Of a DNA stretch of 64,000 bases, positions 26,468 through 36,796 are shown piece after piece. The DNA is taken from contig NZ_JACHOO010000002.1 of NCBI RefSeq assembly GCF_014199915.1, forward strand, positions 350,756-414,755, in the 5' to 3' direction. How positions within the stretch are numbered: position 1 is the first letter of the stretch; every line of letters starts with the position of its first letter. The DNA comes from Prosthecomicrobium pneumaticum (lineage in GTDB: Bacteria > Pseudomonadota > Alphaproteobacteria > Rhizobiales > Kaistiaceae). The notes under the pieces are model-generated. The model was not told the DNA's origin and did not search any database. It saw only the letters and a program-made list of their open reading frames with translations. A program made the translations under genes and the position numbers.

Positions 26468-27874
26468 GTGAAATATGTGAGCACGCGCGGGCTCGCCCCG
26501 GCGCTCGGCTTTTCCGACGTCCTTCTGGCGGGTCTCGCCAGGGATGGCGGTCTCTATGTTCCCGAGGCCTATCCGCGCTTGTCGCCCGATGAGATCGCGG
26601 CGCTCGCCGGCCTTCCCTATGCCGAGGCGGCGTTCCGGCTGATCCGGCCCTTCGCGGGCGGCGAGATCGCCGATGCGGCGCTCGCCGCGATGTGCGCCGA
26701 GGCCTATGGCGCCTTCGGCCATCCGGCCGTCGCGCCGATCGTCCAGACCGCCCCGAACGCCTTCATCCTCGAGCTCTTCCACGGCCCGACGCTCGCCTTC
26801 AAGGACGTGGCGATGCAATTGCTCGGCCGGCTGATGGACCATGTGCTGACCGCCCGCGGCCGGCGCGCCACCATTGTCGGCGCCACCTCCGGCGACACCG
26901 GCGGTGCGGCGATCGAGGCCTTCCGCGGCCGCGCCGCGACCGACATCGTCATCCTTTTCCCGAAGGGCCGCGTCTCGCCGGTGCAGCAGCGCCAGATGAC
27001 GACGGCGACCGAGGCGAATGTCCATGCGGTGGCCGTCGAGGGCACGTTCGACGACTGCCAGGCGATCGTGAAGGCGCTCTTCAACGATCACGGCTTCCGC
27101 GACCGGGTCGCGCTGTCGGGCGTCAACTCGATCAACTGGGCGCGCATCGTCGCGCAGGTGGTCTACTATTTCACCGCCGCCGTGGCGCTCGGCGCGCCGC
27201 ACCGGCCGGTCTCCTTCACCGTGCCGACCGGCAATTTCGGCGACATCTTCGCCGGCTGGGTGGCGAAGCGCATGGGCCTGCCGATCGACCGGCTGGTGAT
27301 CGCCACCAACGCCAACGACATCCTCGCCCGCACCCTCGCGACCGGCCGCTACGAGACGGCGGGCGTCGTGCCGACCTCCTCGCCCTCGATGGACATCCAG
27401 GTGTCGTCGAATTTCGAGCGGCTCCTGTTCGAGGCCTCGGGCCGCGACGCCGATGCCGTCCGCGGCGCCATGGCGAGCCTGTCGCAGTCCGGCGCCTTCG
27501 GCGTGCCCGCGGCGGCGCTCGCGGCGATGCGGGCCGATTTCGCCGCCGGCCGGGCGGACGAGACGGAGACCGCGGCGACGATGCGCGGCCTCCTCGATGC
27601 GGCCGGCTATCTCGCCGATCCGCACACCGCGGTCGCCCTCGCCGTCGCGTCCCGGTCCGCCGATCCGGCTGTACCGATGGTGACGCTCGCAACCGCCCAT
27701 CCCGCGAAGTTCCCGGCCGCCGTGCGCGCCGCGACCGGCATCGAGCCGGCCCTGCCCGCGCGCCTCGCGACGCTGATGAGCGGGGAGGAGCGCTTCGCGG
27801 TGCTCGCCAACGATGCGGCCGCCGTGGCGCGCTTCGTCGAGGACAACGCCCGGGCGCGGCTTGAGGGAGTCTAG
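26468..27874 (+). CDS. thrC: Threonine synthase
   Basis: A 468-residue PLP enzyme converting O-phosphohomoserine to threonine. It begins at GTG after GGAGG (10 bp spacing); the N-terminus KYVSTRG is diagnostic. PLP lysine is Lys112 in LAFKDVAMQ; GATSGDTGGAAIEAFRG and FPKGRVSPVQQRQMTT (in part) are conserved. A plausible promoter is CTTGCC (26382-26387) with a TAGGGT-like -10 near 26407. The partner gene thrB lies about 7 kb downstream. Followed 3 bp later by the M16 peptidase gene. Confidence 0.96.
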   Translation: MKYVSTRGLAPALGFSDVLLAGLARDGGLYVPEAYPRLSPDEIAALAGLPYAEAAFRLIRPFAGGEIADAALAAMCAEAYGAFGHPAVAPIVQTAPNAFILELFHGPTLAFKDVAMQLLGRLMDHVLTARGRRATIVGATSGDTGGAAIEAFRGRAATDIVILFPKGRVSPVQQRQMTTATEANVHAVAVEGTFDDCQAIVKALFNDHGFRDRVALSGVNSINWARIVAQVVYYFTAAVALGAPHRPVSFTVPTGNFGDIFAGWVAKRMGLPIDRLVIATNANDILARTLATGRYETAGVVPTSSPSMDIQVSSNFERLLFEASGRDADAVRGAMASLSQSGAFGVPAAALAAMRADFAAGRADETETAATMRGLLDAAGYLADPHTAVALAVASRSADPAVPMVTLATAHPAKFPAAVRAATGIEPALPARLATLMSGEERFAVLANDAAAVARFVEDNARARLEGV

Positions 27875-27877
27875 AGC

Positions 27878-29155
27878 ATGACGGTGGAGGTGACCCGCCT
27901 TCCCTCGGGCCTGACGGTCGTGACCCATCCGATGGACCATCTCCAGAGCGCCGCGCTCGGCGTCTGGGTCGGCGCCGGCTCGCGCCTCGAGGCGCCGGAC
28001 GAACACGGCATCTCGCATCTCCTCGAGCACATGGCCTTCAAGGGCACGGCGCGCCGCTCGGCGACCGACATCGCCGAGGAGATCGAGGCGGTCGGCGGCG
28101 AGGTGAACGCCGCGACGAGCGTCGAGACGACCTCCTATTACGCCCGCATCCTCAAGGACGACGCCCCGCTCGCCGTCGACATCCTCTCCGACATCCTGAC
28201 CAATTCGGTGTTCGACCCCGAGGAGCTGGCGCGCGAGCAGCACGTCATCGTGCAGGAGATCGGCGCCTCGCTCGACACGCCCGAGGACCGCGTGTTCGAC
28301 CTCTTCGTCGAGGCCGCCTTCCCCGACCAGCCGATCGGCCGCACCATTCTCGGCACCGAGGAGACGGTCCGCCGCACCGCGCGCGGCGATCTCGATTCCT
28401 ATCTCGGCCGCCATTATCGCGGCCCGCAAATGGTGCTCGCCTCGGCCGGCGCCGTCGATCACGCCGCCCTCGTCGATCTGGCGGGCGACGTTTTCGGCGG
28501 GCTCGACGCCTCGCCCGGCCCGAGCGCCCAGCCGGCGCGCTATCGCGGCGGCGACCGGCGCGAGCGGCGCAAGCTGATGGAAGCCCAGATCCTGCTCGGC
28601 TTCGAGGGCGTGCCCTACAGTTCCGAGGATTTCCACGCCGCGCAGATCCTCGCCTCGGTGCTCGGCGGCGGCATGTCCTCGCGCCTCTTCCAGGAGGTGC
28701 GCGAGAAGCGCGGCCTCTGCTATTCGATCTATGCCTTCCACTGGAGCTTCAACGACACCGGCCTGCTCGGCGTGCACGCCGCGACCGGCGCCGAGGACGT
28801 CGACGCGCTGATGCCGGTGCTCGTCGGCGAGCTCGAGCGGGCGAGCGACGACCTGACGGAGGCGGAGGTCGCCCGCGCCCGCGCCCAGATGCGGGCGAGC
28901 CTGCTGATGAGCCTCGAGAGCCCGGCCGCCCGCGCCGGCCAGCTCGCCCGCCAGATGCTGCTGTTCGACCGGCCGATCCCGGTCGAGGAACTGGTCGAGC
29001 GCATCGACGCCGTCAGCGTGCCGCGCATCCGCGATCTCGCCCGCCGCCTGCTCTCCGGCGCGCCGCCGACCCTCGCCGCCATCGGGCCGATCGAGCGCCT
29101 GACCGAGCAGGAGCGCATCGCCGAGCGCCTCGGCAGCACCGCCCCGGCCTCCTAG
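27878..29155 (+). CDS. M16-family zinc metallopeptidase (processing-peptidase type)
   Basis: A 425-residue protease of the insulinase/mitochondrial processing peptidase family. The inverted zinc motif HxxEH is His47-Leu-Leu-Glu50-His51 in ISHLLEHMAFKGT, with the downstream glutamate in the EEL/EIG region. The C-terminal half carries LGGGMSSRLFQEVREKRGLCYSI, given here as GGGMSSRLFQEVREKRGL. Acts probably in the cytoplasm or periplasm; no signal peptide is seen. It lies immediately after thrC, a neighbourhood widely kept in Hyphomicrobiales. Confidence 0.94.
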   Translation: MTVEVTRLPSGLTVVTHPMDHLQSAALGVWVGAGSRLEAPDEHGISHLLEHMAFKGTARRSATDIAEEIEAVGGEVNAATSVETTSYYARILKDDAPLAVDILSDILTNSVFDPEELAREQHVIVQEIGASLDTPEDRVFDLFVEAAFPDQPIGRTILGTEETVRRTARGDLDSYLGRHYRGPQMVLASAGAVDHAALVDLAGDVFGGLDASPGPSAQPARYRGGDRRERRKLMEAQILLGFEGVPYSSEDFHAAQILASVLGGGMSSRLFQEVREKRGLCYSIYAFHWSFNDTGLLGVHAATGAEDVDALMPVLVGELERASDDLTEAEVARARAQMRASLLMSLESPAARAGQLARQMLLFDRPIPVEELVERIDAVSVPRIRDLARRLLSGAPPTLAAIGPIERLTEQERIAERLGSTAPAS

Positions 29156-29164
29156 GAGCGGCGC

Positions 29165-29749
29165 GTGGCCTTCCTGCGCACGGTCGTCCCGTATTCGACG
29201 CCGGTGCTCGGCGAGAATCGCGTCGTCCTGCGCTATCCGGCCATGGCCGATCATGCCGCGTGGTCCGTTCTGCGGGCCGAGAGCCGCGCCTTCCTCACCC
29301 CCTGGGAACCCGTCTGGGCGAGCGACGACCTGACGCGGAGTGCCTTCCGCCGCCGGTTGAGGCGCTACCAGCGCGAGATTCGCGACGGCACCGGCTTTCC
29401 CTTTCTCGTTTTCTCGGCGCCCGAAATGGTGCTCGTCGGCGGGCTGACGCTTTCCCATGTGGTGCGCGGCGTGACGCAATCCTGCTCGCTCGGCTATTGG
29501 GTCGGCGCCCGCTTCGCCCGCCGCGGCCTGATGAGCGCCGCCGTCCGCGCCGTGCTGCCCTTCGCCTTCGACACGCTGCGTCTGCATCGCGTCGAGGCGG
29601 CCTGCCTGCCGCACAATGCCGCGTCGATCGCGCTCCTCGAAAAAACCGGATTCACCCGTGAGGGCTACGCGCGGCGGTATCTCTGCATCGACGGTCGCTG
29701 GCAGGATCATCTGCTCTACGCGATCGTTTCCGACGATCCGCGGCGCTGA
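29165..29749 (+). CDS. GNAT-family N-acetyltransferase (RimJ/RimL-like)
   Basis: A 194-residue acetyl-CoA-dependent transferase. The acetyl-CoA region is [22 protein letters not shown], noted as key residues GYWVG...RRGLMSAA, followed by [21 protein letters not shown] and LYAIVSDD. This is the pattern of ribosomal-protein alanine acetyltransferases. GTG start 9 bp after the M16 stop, so probably the third gene of the thrC operon. The exact substrate is unknown. Confidence 0.9.
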   Translation: MAFLRTVVPYSTPVLGENRVVLRYPAMADHAAWSVLRAESRAFLTPWEPVWASDDLTRSAFRRRLRRYQREIRDGTGFPFLVFSAPEMVLVGGLTLSHVVRGVTQSCSLGYWVGARFARRGLMSAAVRAVLPFAFDTLRLHRVEAACLPHNAASIALLEKTGFTREGYARRYLCIDGRWQDHLLYAIVSDDPRR

Positions 29750-29870
29750 CGCCGCCGCCGCCAATGCCGCCTTCCCCCGGGCGGTCTCGACGTCCGCCGC
29801 CGGCCGGGCCGAAAGGGCTTGTGCCGCCGGAGGAAGGGATAATACTCCTCTGCAGCTTTGGAGGCCGTTC

Positions 29871-32765
29871 TTGTCGTTTCGCCGCCTGCTCGCAGCGTTG
29901 TGGACCTTCCTGATCGCCACGGTCGCCTTCTGCGCCGCGGCGCAGGCGCTCGATGCAGTGCCGGTCCCCCTCGACGACAAGACGCTCGATCTCACCGACG
30001 TCATCGAGTTCGCCTCGCGCACCCCCTCAGACCGCGTCCAGGTGTCGACCGCGCCGGCCGCCGACGGCATCGTACGGCGCATCGAGGTGCGCTCGAACCA
30101 GCCCGGCGGCACCTCGTTCTGGGTGTTCTTCGCGCTGACGAACACCGGCGACGAGCAGATCGACCGCCTGCTCGTCGCGCCGCATTTCCGGCTCGCCGGC
30201 TCCGGACTGATCTTCCCCGATCTCGGCGCCTCGCGCATCGCCTCGATCACGCCGAGCCAGGGCTTCGCGCCCGAGCGGCAGCCGAGCCAGGATGCCGACG
30301 TCTTCCGCATCACGCTCGATCCCGGCGCGATCGTCACCTTCGTCGCGGAACTGCGCACCCCCGTGCTGCCGCAGCTCTATCTGTGGCATCCCGACAGCTA
30401 CAAGGACGCGGTCAACTCCTACACGCTCTACCACGGCATCGTGCTCGGCATTTCCGGGCTTCTGGCGCTCTTCCTGACCATCGTCTTCGTGGTCAAGGGC
30501 ACCGCGATGTTCCCCGCGACCGCGGCGCTCGCCTGGTCCGTGCTGATCTATCTCTGCATCGATTTCGGCTTCTGGGACAAGGTGATCAGCGTCTCGCCCG
30601 GCGACGACCAGATGTGGCGCGCCGGCGCCGAGGTGCTGCTCTCGGCGACCCTCTTGATCTTCACCTACACCTATCTCAACCTCAACCGCTGGCACGTCCG
30701 CTACAGCCACGCCACCATCGCCTGGCTGGTCGGCCTCGTCATCCTGATCGGCGTTTCGATCTTCGAACCGGCGATCGCCTCGGGCGTCGCCCGCCTCTCT
30801 TTCGCCGGCATCGGCATCGCCGGCTTCGTCGTCATCGTCTACCTCGCCCTCCACCATTACGACCGGGCGATCATGCTGATCCCGACCTGGCTGCTCCTGA
30901 TGGTGTGGATCGTCGGCGCCGCGCTGACGGTGAGCGGCGGCATCGAGAACGACGTCATCCAGCCGGCGCTGAACGGCGGCCTCGTTCTGATCGTTCTCCT
31001 GATCGGCTTCACCGTGCTGCAGCACGCCTTCGCCGGCGGCACCGTGGTGCAGACCGCGATCGGCGAGACGGAGCGGCGCGCCCTCGCCTTGACCGGCGCC
31101 GGCGACATCATCTGGGACTGGGACGTCCCGCGCGACCGGATCCATACCGGCGCCGACGCCGAGGACCTGCTCGGCCTGAAGCGCGGCACGCTCGAGGGCG
31201 CCGCGCGCGACTGGCTCGATGTGCTGCACCCGACCGACCGCGACCGGTTCCGCGCCACCCTCGACGCGGTGATCGAACAGAAGCGCGGCCGCATCGCCCA
31301 GGAATTCCGCCTGCGCGGCGAGGACGGCCATTACCGCTGGTTCCAGCTCCGCGCCCGGCCGGTGCTCGGCGCCGATGGCGAGGTGCAGCGCGTCGTCGGC
31401 ACGCTGTCGGACGTCACCGAGCAGCGCACCGCCGAGGAGCGGCTGCTGCACGACGCGGTGCACGACAATCTGACCGGTCTGCCGAATCGCGAACTCTTCA
31501 TGGACCGGCTCTCGGCGGCGATGACCCGCACCAAGGCGGAAGGCGCGGCGCAGCCCTCGGTCTTCGTGCTCGACATCGACCGCTTCAAGCAGGTGAACGA
31601 CGCCTTCGGCCTGTCGGTCGGCGATTCGATCCTGTTGATGATCGCCCGCCGCCTCGCCCGCCTCCTGAAGCCGCAGGACACGCTCGCCCGCCTGTCGGGC
31701 GACCAGTTCGCCTTCCTGCTGCTCTCCGAATCCGAGCCGGACCGGATCGCCGCCTTCGCCGATTCGGTCCGTCGCACGCTGCGCGCGCCGATCACCTTCG
31801 GCGAGCGCGAGATCTTCCTCACCGCATCGATCGGCATCGCCATGCTCGATGCGGCGAAGCCGATCGAAGCCGAGGAGATGGTGAAGGACGCCGAGATCGG
31901 CATGTATTACGCCAAGCGGAACGGCGGCGACCGGATCGAGGCGTTCCGCCCGGCGCTCCGCCAGCACGGCGCCGATTCCCTCACCCTCGAAAGCGACCTG
32001 CGGCGGGCGCTCGGCCGCGACGAGATCAAGGTGTTCTACCAGCCGGTGGTCCGGCTCGAGGATCGCACGGTGGCCGGCTTCGAGGCGTTGGTGCGCTGGG
32101 ACCACCCCAAGCACGGCCGCCTGCCGCCGGCGGACTTCATCCCGCTCGCCGAACGCAGCGGCCTGATCATCCCGCTCGGCCTCTATGTGCTCGACCGCGC
32201 CGCCCGCCAGCTCGCCGACTGGCAGGAGCAGCTCGGCCGCGACGTGCCGCTCTTCGTCTCCGTCAACGTGTCGAGCCGCCAGCTCCTGCGCCACGACCTG
32301 ATCAACGACGTCAAATCGGTGCTCACCCGCTCGCCGGTCCAGCACGGCTCGCTGAAACTCGAGCTGACCGAGAGCCTCGTGATGGAGAACCCGGAATATG
32401 CCGCCCAGGTGCTCGGCCGCATCCGCGAGCTCGGCGCCGGCCTGTCGCTCGACGATTTCGGCACCGGCTATTCCTCGCTCTCCTATCTGCAGCGCTTCCC
32501 CTTCGACACGCTGAAGATCGACCAGAGCTTCGTCCGCGGCCCGGCCGCCCGCGAGAAGCGGGTGATCCTGAAGGCGATGATCGCGCTCGCCCACGAACTC
32601 CAGATGGAGGTCATCGCCGAGGGCGCCGAGACGGAGGACGACGCGCTCGACCTCTACGATCTCTCCTGCGAATTCGCGCAGGGCTTCCTGTTCGGCCACG
32701 CCATGCCGGCGGCGGAAGCCGCCCGCCTCCTCTTCGCCGAGGAAGAAGAGGCGCTGATCGCCTGA
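29871..32765 (+). CDS. Membrane 7TM-PAS-GGDEF-EAL cyclic-di-GMP protein
   Basis: A 964-residue signalling protein. Start is TTG at 29871, 6 bp after GGAGG; a signal peptide follows at once. A periplasmic domain (about 25-180), a seven-helix membrane region (about 190-390), PAS (about 405-525), GGDEF (about 530-690) and EAL (about 715-955) domains follow. The GGDEF signature is SGDQF near residue 609, so cyclase activity is probably lost. The EAL domain keeps FEALVRW (near 736), the [13 protein letters not shown] loop (near 860) and EGAET, so it is probably an active c-di-GMP phosphodiesterase. Confidence 0.92.
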   Translation: MSFRRLLAALWTFLIATVAFCAAAQALDAVPVPLDDKTLDLTDVIEFASRTPSDRVQVSTAPAADGIVRRIEVRSNQPGGTSFWVFFALTNTGDEQIDRLLVAPHFRLAGSGLIFPDLGASRIASITPSQGFAPERQPSQDADVFRITLDPGAIVTFVAELRTPVLPQLYLWHPDSYKDAVNSYTLYHGIVLGISGLLALFLTIVFVVKGTAMFPATAALAWSVLIYLCIDFGFWDKVISVSPGDDQMWRAGAEVLLSATLLIFTYTYLNLNRWHVRYSHATIAWLVGLVILIGVSIFEPAIASGVARLSFAGIGIAGFVVIVYLALHHYDRAIMLIPTWLLLMVWIVGAALTVSGGIENDVIQPALNGGLVLIVLLIGFTVLQHAFAGGTVVQTAIGETERRALALTGAGDIIWDWDVPRDRIHTGADAEDLLGLKRGTLEGAARDWLDVLHPTDRDRFRATLDAVIEQKRGRIAQEFRLRGEDGHYRWFQLRARPVLGADGEVQRVVGTLSDVTEQRTAEERLLHDAVHDNLTGLPNRELFMDRLSAAMTRTKAEGAAQPSVFVLDIDRFKQVNDAFGLSVGDSILLMIARRLARLLKPQDTLARLSGDQFAFLLLSESEPDRIAAFADSVRRTLRAPITFGEREIFLTASIGIAMLDAAKPIEAEEMVKDAEIGMYYAKRNGGDRIEAFRPALRQHGADSLTLESDLRRALGRDEIKVFYQPVVRLEDRTVAGFEALVRWDHPKHGRLPPADFIPLAERSGLIIPLGLYVLDRAARQLADWQEQLGRDVPLFVSVNVSSRQLLRHDLINDVKSVLTRSPVQHGSLKLELTESLVMENPEYAAQVLGRIRELGAGLSLDDFGTGYSSLSYLQRFPFDTLKIDQSFVRGPAAREKRVILKAMIALAHELQMEVIAEGAETEDDALDLYDLSCEFAQGFLFGHAMPAAEAARLLFAEEEEALIA

Positions 32766-32766
32766 G

Positions 32767-32788
32767 GGCGCGGCTTCGCAGCCGCGCC
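32767..32788. terminator. Hairpin between convergent genes
   Basis: Perfect 9-bp stem GGCGCGGCT/AGCCGCGCC with a TCGC tetraloop, 2 bp after the stop of the c-di-GMP gene and 18 bp from the end of the convergent sulfotransferase-like gene. No U-run, so bidirectional termination is only a suggestion. Confidence 0.45.
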
Positions 32789-32805
32789 GGCGCCGCGGTT
32801 CGATG

Positions 32806-33570
32806 TCAAGGCGCCCGGTGAAACAGCCTCGTCCGCAGCGCGGCGATCTCGGGATCGGCGAGTACCGGCGCGCACAGCGCCTTTTCCTCCTCCGACAGCA
32901 TGTCGAAGCGGGACAGCCGGCGCGTCACGGCGTCCGCGCCGAGCGGCGCCATCCCCTCGAACGAGCTGCCGCCGCCCTGCGGCGGTACGATCGAAAGGGC
33001 CGCCTCGTCGGGCACGATACCGAGGCGCTCGGCGAGCGCGGCGCGATAGGCGGGATCGGCGATCCAACGATCATAAAGAATGCCGCAATGGCCGGGCAGA
33101 TGCCGGGTCTCGCCGAGAAACTCCCGCGCGTGCTGCTTCCACCGCGCCGCCCACTGCGCCACCGCCTCGGAGGGGCTGCGGGCGGCGGAGCCGCCTGCGT
33201 CCCACATCCTGGCCCGCACGCGGCTCGCGAGAAGGCACGGCGCATCCCGCAGGATCAGGATCTCGTGCTGTCGCCGCGGCCGGGTCGCGAAGACCGGCCG
33301 GTCGAGCGGCCAGTCCTCGAGGCTGACCACGATGCGCCCCCTCGCAAGGCGCGGCAGATCGAGAAACAGTTTGCGCAGCGAGCGGCGTGACAACGCCTGC
33401 AGGACACTCGGCGTGAACCGCGCCGGCGGCAGGTCGGCGCCCCGCTCCAGTGCGTAGCGCCGTCGCCGCAACATATCGTTCAAGTAGAGACCTTGTCTCG
33501 AATACCCCGTCCAGTGGATGATGACATGGTTTCCCGAGCGGCTCATCCCGTGAAAGCTGGTGACGATCAT
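32806..33570 (-). CDS. Sulfotransferase-like P-loop protein, orphan
   Basis: A 254-residue protein. Its N-terminus, [16 protein letters not shown], resembles the PAPS-binding loop of sulfotransferases (S/T-x-R-S-G-x-x-x-L/I). A second weak match is the Arg/Ser region [19 protein letters not shown], like the 3'-phosphate-binding segment, and [16 protein letters not shown] is reminiscent of the downstream W-x-x-h segment. No acceptor can be inferred. It stands alone, transcribed against its neighbours, with a relatively AT-rich leader (33571-33650). Possibly acquired; could be an inactive relative. Confidence 0.65.
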   Translation of the reverse strand: MIVTSFHGMSRSGNHVIIHWTGYSRQGLYLNDMLRRRRYALERGADLPPARFTPSVLQALSRRSLRKLFLDLPRLARGRIVVSLEDWPLDRPVFATRPRRQHEILILRDAPCLLASRVRARMWDAGGSAARSPSEAVAQWAARWKQHAREFLGETRHLPGHCGILYDRWIADPAYRAALAERLGIVPDEAALSIVPPQGGGSSFEGMAPLGADAVTRRLSRFDMLSEEEKALCAPVLADPEIAALRTRLFHRAP

Positions 33571-33773
33571 ACAGCTCCGCTTCAGCCCCCGGAATGTTGA
33601 TAGAGCGGATTCCGATTTTTAGCTATGCCGAATTCATCTACGTTGGTCGTGCTTGGAGATCGAGCCGCGGTCGAGGCGGGACTTGGGGGCACGGGCCGCC
33701 CCCCTCCGCTCCGGCGGGTGAGCGTGCGCAGCGCGCCGCGGCACCGGCGGCGGCGTCGATCGGCCGCCCCGCC

Positions 33774-33803
33774 TTGACAGGGCGGCGTGCCGCTCCTCTA
33801 TTG
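33774..33803 (+). promoter_or_regulatory. Sigma-70-type promoter of ispH-thrB-rnhA
   Basis: A perfect -35 hexamer TTGACA at 33774-33779 is followed after 18 bp by CTATTG (33798-33803) as a -10. The transcript would start about 16 bp before the ispH ATG at 33826, leaving room for its AGAGGTG ribosome binding site. Confidence 0.6.
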
Positions 33804-33825
33804 CCGGCGAAGCGACAGAGGTGTC

Positions 33826-34794
33826 ATGACGAGCCCGCTCCCCCCGCTCGATATCCTGCTCGCGGCGCCGCGCGGCTTCTGCGCCGGCGTCGACCGGGCG
33901 ATCCAGATCGTCGAGCTGGCGCTCGAGCGCTATGGCCCGCCGGTCTATGTCCGGCACGAGATCGTCCACAACCGGTTCGTCGTCGAGGGGCTGAAGGCGA
34001 AGGGCGCGGTCTTCGTCGAGGAGCTCGACGAGATCCCCGATACCGGCCGGCCGGTGATCTTCTCGGCGCACGGCGTGCCGAAATCCGTGCCGGCGAACGC
34101 CGAGACGCGCGGCATGTTCTTTCTCGACGCCACCTGCCCGCTCGTCTCGAAGGTCCACAAGGAGGCGGTGCTGCATCATCGGCGCGGCCGCGAGATCGTC
34201 CTGATCGGCCATGCCGGCCATCCGGAAGTGATCGGCACGATGGGCCAGTTGCCCGAAGGCACCGTCGCCCTGGTCGAGACCGTCGACGACGCGACGCGCT
34301 TCGCCCCGCGCGATCCCGCCAATCTCGCCTTCATCACCCAGACCACGCTGTCGCTCGACGACACCGCCGCGATCGTCGCCGTGCTCAAGGCCCGCTTCCC
34401 CGCGATCGTCGGGCCGCACAAGGAAGACATCTGCTACGCCACCACCAACCGGCAGGAGGCGGTGAAGCGGATCGCCCCCGCGGTCGACGCGATGGTCGTG
34501 GTCGGCGCGCCCAATTCATCGAACTCGCAGCGGCTCCGCGAGGTCGCCGAGCGCGAGGGCTGCACCCGCGCTGTGCTCATCCAGCGCGCCGCCGAGATCG
34601 ACTGGGCAGCGCTCGGGTCGCTGCGCCGGGTCGGCATCACCGCCGGCGCCTCGGCGCCGGAGGTGCTCGTCGAGGAGGTGATCGCCGCCTTCGCCGAGCG
34701 CTACACCGTCTCGGTCGAAGTGGTGCGCAACGCCGAGGAGACCATCGCCTTCAACCTGCCGCGCGAGCTCAGGCTCCCGCCCGCCGCCGCCTGA
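33826..34794 (+). CDS. ispH: 4-hydroxy-3-methylbut-2-enyl diphosphate reductase
   Basis: A 322-residue iron-sulfur enzyme giving IPP and DMAPP in the last step of the MEP pathway. Three cluster-binding cysteines are visible: [11 protein letters not shown] (Cys19), [11 protein letters not shown] and [11 protein letters not shown]. Catalytic TTNRQEAV and GAPNSSNS motifs are intact. The start at 33826 (MTSPLPP) follows AGAGGTG; an in-frame GTG 13 codons upstream is unlikely. First gene of ispH-thrB-rnhA; dxs of the same pathway is at 60769. Confidence 0.97.
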   Translation: MTSPLPPLDILLAAPRGFCAGVDRAIQIVELALERYGPPVYVRHEIVHNRFVVEGLKAKGAVFVEELDEIPDTGRPVIFSAHGVPKSVPANAETRGMFFLDATCPLVSKVHKEAVLHHRRGREIVLIGHAGHPEVIGTMGQLPEGTVALVETVDDATRFAPRDPANLAFITQTTLSLDDTAAIVAVLKARFPAIVGPHKEDICYATTNRQEAVKRIAPAVDAMVVVGAPNSSNSQRLREVAEREGCTRAVLIQRAAEIDWAALGSLRRVGITAGASAPEVLVEEVIAAFAERYTVSVEVVRNAEETIAFNLPRELRLPPAAA

Positions 34795-34802
34795 TCCCCG
34801 CC

Positions 34803-35768
34803 ATGGCCGTCTATACCGACGTCTCCGACGACGCGCTCGCGTCCTTCATCGCGCGCTACGATCTCGGCGCCGTGCTCTCCTTCAAGGGCATCGCCGAGGG
34901 CGTCGAGAACTCGAATTTCCTGCTCGTCACCGAGGCCGGGCCGCACATCCTGACGCTCTACGAGAAGCGGGTCGATCCGAACGATCTGCCCTTCTTCATC
35001 GGCCTGATGGAGCACCTCGCCGGCCGCGGCATCACCTGCCCCCTGCCGGTGCGCGACCGTTCCGGCGCGGCGCTCGGCACGCTCGCCGGCCGGCCTGCGG
35101 CGATCGTCACCTTTCTCGAGGGCATGTCGGTGCGCCGGCCGCGCGTCCTCCATTGCGCGGCGGTCGGCGAGGCGCTCGCCCACATGCATGCCGCGGCGGA
35201 GGGGTTCGCGATCACCCGCCGCAACGCGCTCACCGTCGACAGCTGGCGGCCGCTCTTCGCCCGCTCCGCCGGCCGCGCCGACACCGTGCTCTCGGGGCTC
35301 CGCCGCGAGATCGAGACCGAGCTCGGCGCGCTCGAGGCGCAGTGGCCCGCCGCCCTCCCCGCCGGCGTCATCCATGCCGATCTCTTCCCCGACAATGTCT
35401 TCTTCCTCGGCGACGCGCTCTCCGGCCTGATCGACTTCTACTTCGCCTGCAACGACTTCCTCGCCTACGACCTCGCCGTCTCGATCAATGCCTGGTGCTT
35501 CGAGCCGGACGGCGCGCTCAATGTGACGAAGGCGAAGGCGATGATCGCCGGCTATGGCCGCATCCGCCCGCTCGGCGCGGAGGAGATCGCGGCCCTGCCG
35601 CTGCTCTGCCGCGGCGCGGCGCTCCGCTTCCTGCTCACCCGGCTCTATGACTGGCTGAACGTGCCGCCCGGCGCGCTCGTCCGGCCGAAGGACCCGCTCG
35701 AATATCTCCGGAAGCTCCGCTTCCACCAGCGCGCCGGCTCGGCCGCCGCCTATGGAGCCGAAGCGTGA
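34803..35768 (+). CDS. thrB: Homoserine kinase
   Basis: A 321-residue kinase of the choline/aminoglycoside phosphotransferase fold (ThrB type 2 found in proteobacteria), making O-phosphohomoserine for threonine synthase. The catalytic loop is [13 protein letters not shown] and the metal site is [10 protein letters not shown]-terminus [14 protein letters not shown] is characteristic. It starts 8 bp after ispH and its stop overlaps the rnhA start (GTGA), indicating one operon. It works with thrC at 26468. Confidence 0.95.
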   Translation: MAVYTDVSDDALASFIARYDLGAVLSFKGIAEGVENSNFLLVTEAGPHILTLYEKRVDPNDLPFFIGLMEHLAGRGITCPLPVRDRSGAALGTLAGRPAAIVTFLEGMSVRRPRVLHCAAVGEALAHMHAAAEGFAITRRNALTVDSWRPLFARSAGRADTVLSGLRREIETELGALEAQWPAALPAGVIHADLFPDNVFFLGDALSGLIDFYFACNDFLAYDLAVSINAWCFEPDGALNVTKAKAMIAGYGRIRPLGAEEIAALPLLCRGAALRFLLTRLYDWLNVPPGALVRPKDPLEYLRKLRFHQRAGSAAAYGAEA

Positions 35769-36244
35769 CGGACGACACCGCGATCGAGATCTGGACCGAC
35801 GGCGCCTGCTCGGGCAATCCCGGCCCCGGCGGCTGGGGCGCCGTGGTGATCGCCGGCGATCATCGCAAGGAACTGTCCGGCGGCGCCCCCGACACCACCA
35901 ACAACCGCATGGAGCTGATGGCGGCGATCGCCGCGCTCGAGGCGCTGAAACGGCCGTCGCGCGTCAACCTGCACACCGATTCGCAGTATCTGCGTGGCGG
36001 CATCACCGGCTGGATCCACGGCTGGAAGCGGAACGGCTGGCGGACCGCCGACAAGAAGCCGGTGAAGAACGTCGATCTCTGGCAGCGGCTCGATACGGCG
36101 CTCGCCCGCCACGATGTCGCCTGGCACTGGGTGCGCGGCCATGCCGGCACGGAGCTCAACGAGCGGGCCGACGAACTCGCCCGTGAAGGCATGCGCCCCT
36201 TCAAGCCCGCCCGCCGCCCGGCCGCGCCGGCCTTCCGGCCATAG
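35765..36244 (+). CDS. rnhA: Ribonuclease HI
   Basis: A 159-residue endonuclease cutting RNA in RNA-DNA hybrids. The catalytic carboxylates are all present: [17 protein letters not shown] (first Asp), NNRMELMAA (Glu), LHTDSQYL (Asp) and NERADELA (last Asp). The basic handle [19 protein letters not shown] is conserved. GTG start overlapping the thrB stop by 4 bp. Confidence 0.97.
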   Translation: MTDDTAIEIWTDGACSGNPGPGGWGAVVIAGDHRKELSGGAPDTTNNRMELMAAIAALEALKRPSRVNLHTDSQYLRGGITGWIHGWKRNGWRTADKKPVKNVDLWQRLDTALARHDVAWHWVRGHAGTELNERADELAREGMRPFKPARRPAAPAFRP

Positions 36245-36357
36245 GCCTTGGGCGCAGCGCCGCACGTCCCCAAAGGGCGGGAGGTCCCTGCGGACGGCGC
36301 GGAACCCTCGCGCGGTCCCGGTGTTCGCCTTTCGTCAGGCACGCAAAGGAGGACCCT

Positions 36358-36591
36358 ATGAGCCACGCCAAGCCGGAAGGCCGCCAGGGCCGCATCACCC
36401 ACGAGCAGCAGCTCCGCATGCTCGAGCGCAAGGACGACCTGCCGAAGGCCGGAGAAGCCGATGCGATGCTCGAACGCACCGCCGAAGGCGACGTCCCGCC
36501 CAATCCGATCAAGCACCCGGACGCCCGCCAGAGCGAGTTCCCGGTGAGTCGCCACGGCATGAATCAGGAAAGCCGCCACGACAAGAGCTAG
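36358..36591 (+). CDS. Small hydrophilic protein of unknown function
   Basis: A 77-residue charged protein with no membrane segment, likely disordered; no known domain recognised. Evidence that it is real: an excellent AAAGGAGGA ribosome binding site 7 bp before the ATG, a compact reading frame and a composition rich in Glu, Arg, His and Asp unlike random frames in this GC-rich DNA. Fragments such as EQQLRMLERK and NPIKHPDARQSEFPVSRHGMNQES (in part) look constrained. Confidence 0.7.
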   Translation: MSHAKPEGRQGRITHEQQLRMLERKDDLPKAGEADAMLERTAEGDVPPNPIKHPDARQSEFPVSRHGMNQESRHDKS

Positions 36592-36796
36592 CACCGGAGG
36601 CACTCGACACCGAAGGTCGGGCGTGGGTGTCGGGGAGACGCTTCACGGCCGGTCCGCAGCCGCAGTGCGTCACCCGGCGGCGGATCGAAAAACGGCGTCG
36701 ATTCTTCTCCGCCTGCTCCAGCGTGACACGGGTCATCGGCGCTGCTCCAGTCTTCCACCGGAAACTAGTCGCGCGCCGATGGTCTCACAAGGTGGA

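Noticed and set aside
26312..30358. Very long open frame (1348 codons) on the minus strand
   Set aside because: It runs antisense through thrC, the M16 peptidase and the acetyltransferase, all with clear protein signatures. Long antisense frames are expected in DNA this GC-rich; its composition (Arg, Gly, Asp, His-rich) is typical of such shadows.
33571..33770. Possible riboswitch or small RNA upstream of ispH
   Set aside because: The AT-rich stretch and a short GGAAT/ATTCC inverted repeat are not enough to match any RNA family I know; the ispH promoter lies downstream of it.
36509..36736. Possible 75-codon minus-strand gene in the gap before the peroxiredoxin
   Set aside because: It starts with a plausible MTRVTLEQAEKNRRR but overlaps the small plus-strand gene and becomes Ser/Arg/Gly-rich; no ribosome binding site is clear. 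It could be a gene remnant, but I cannot support it.
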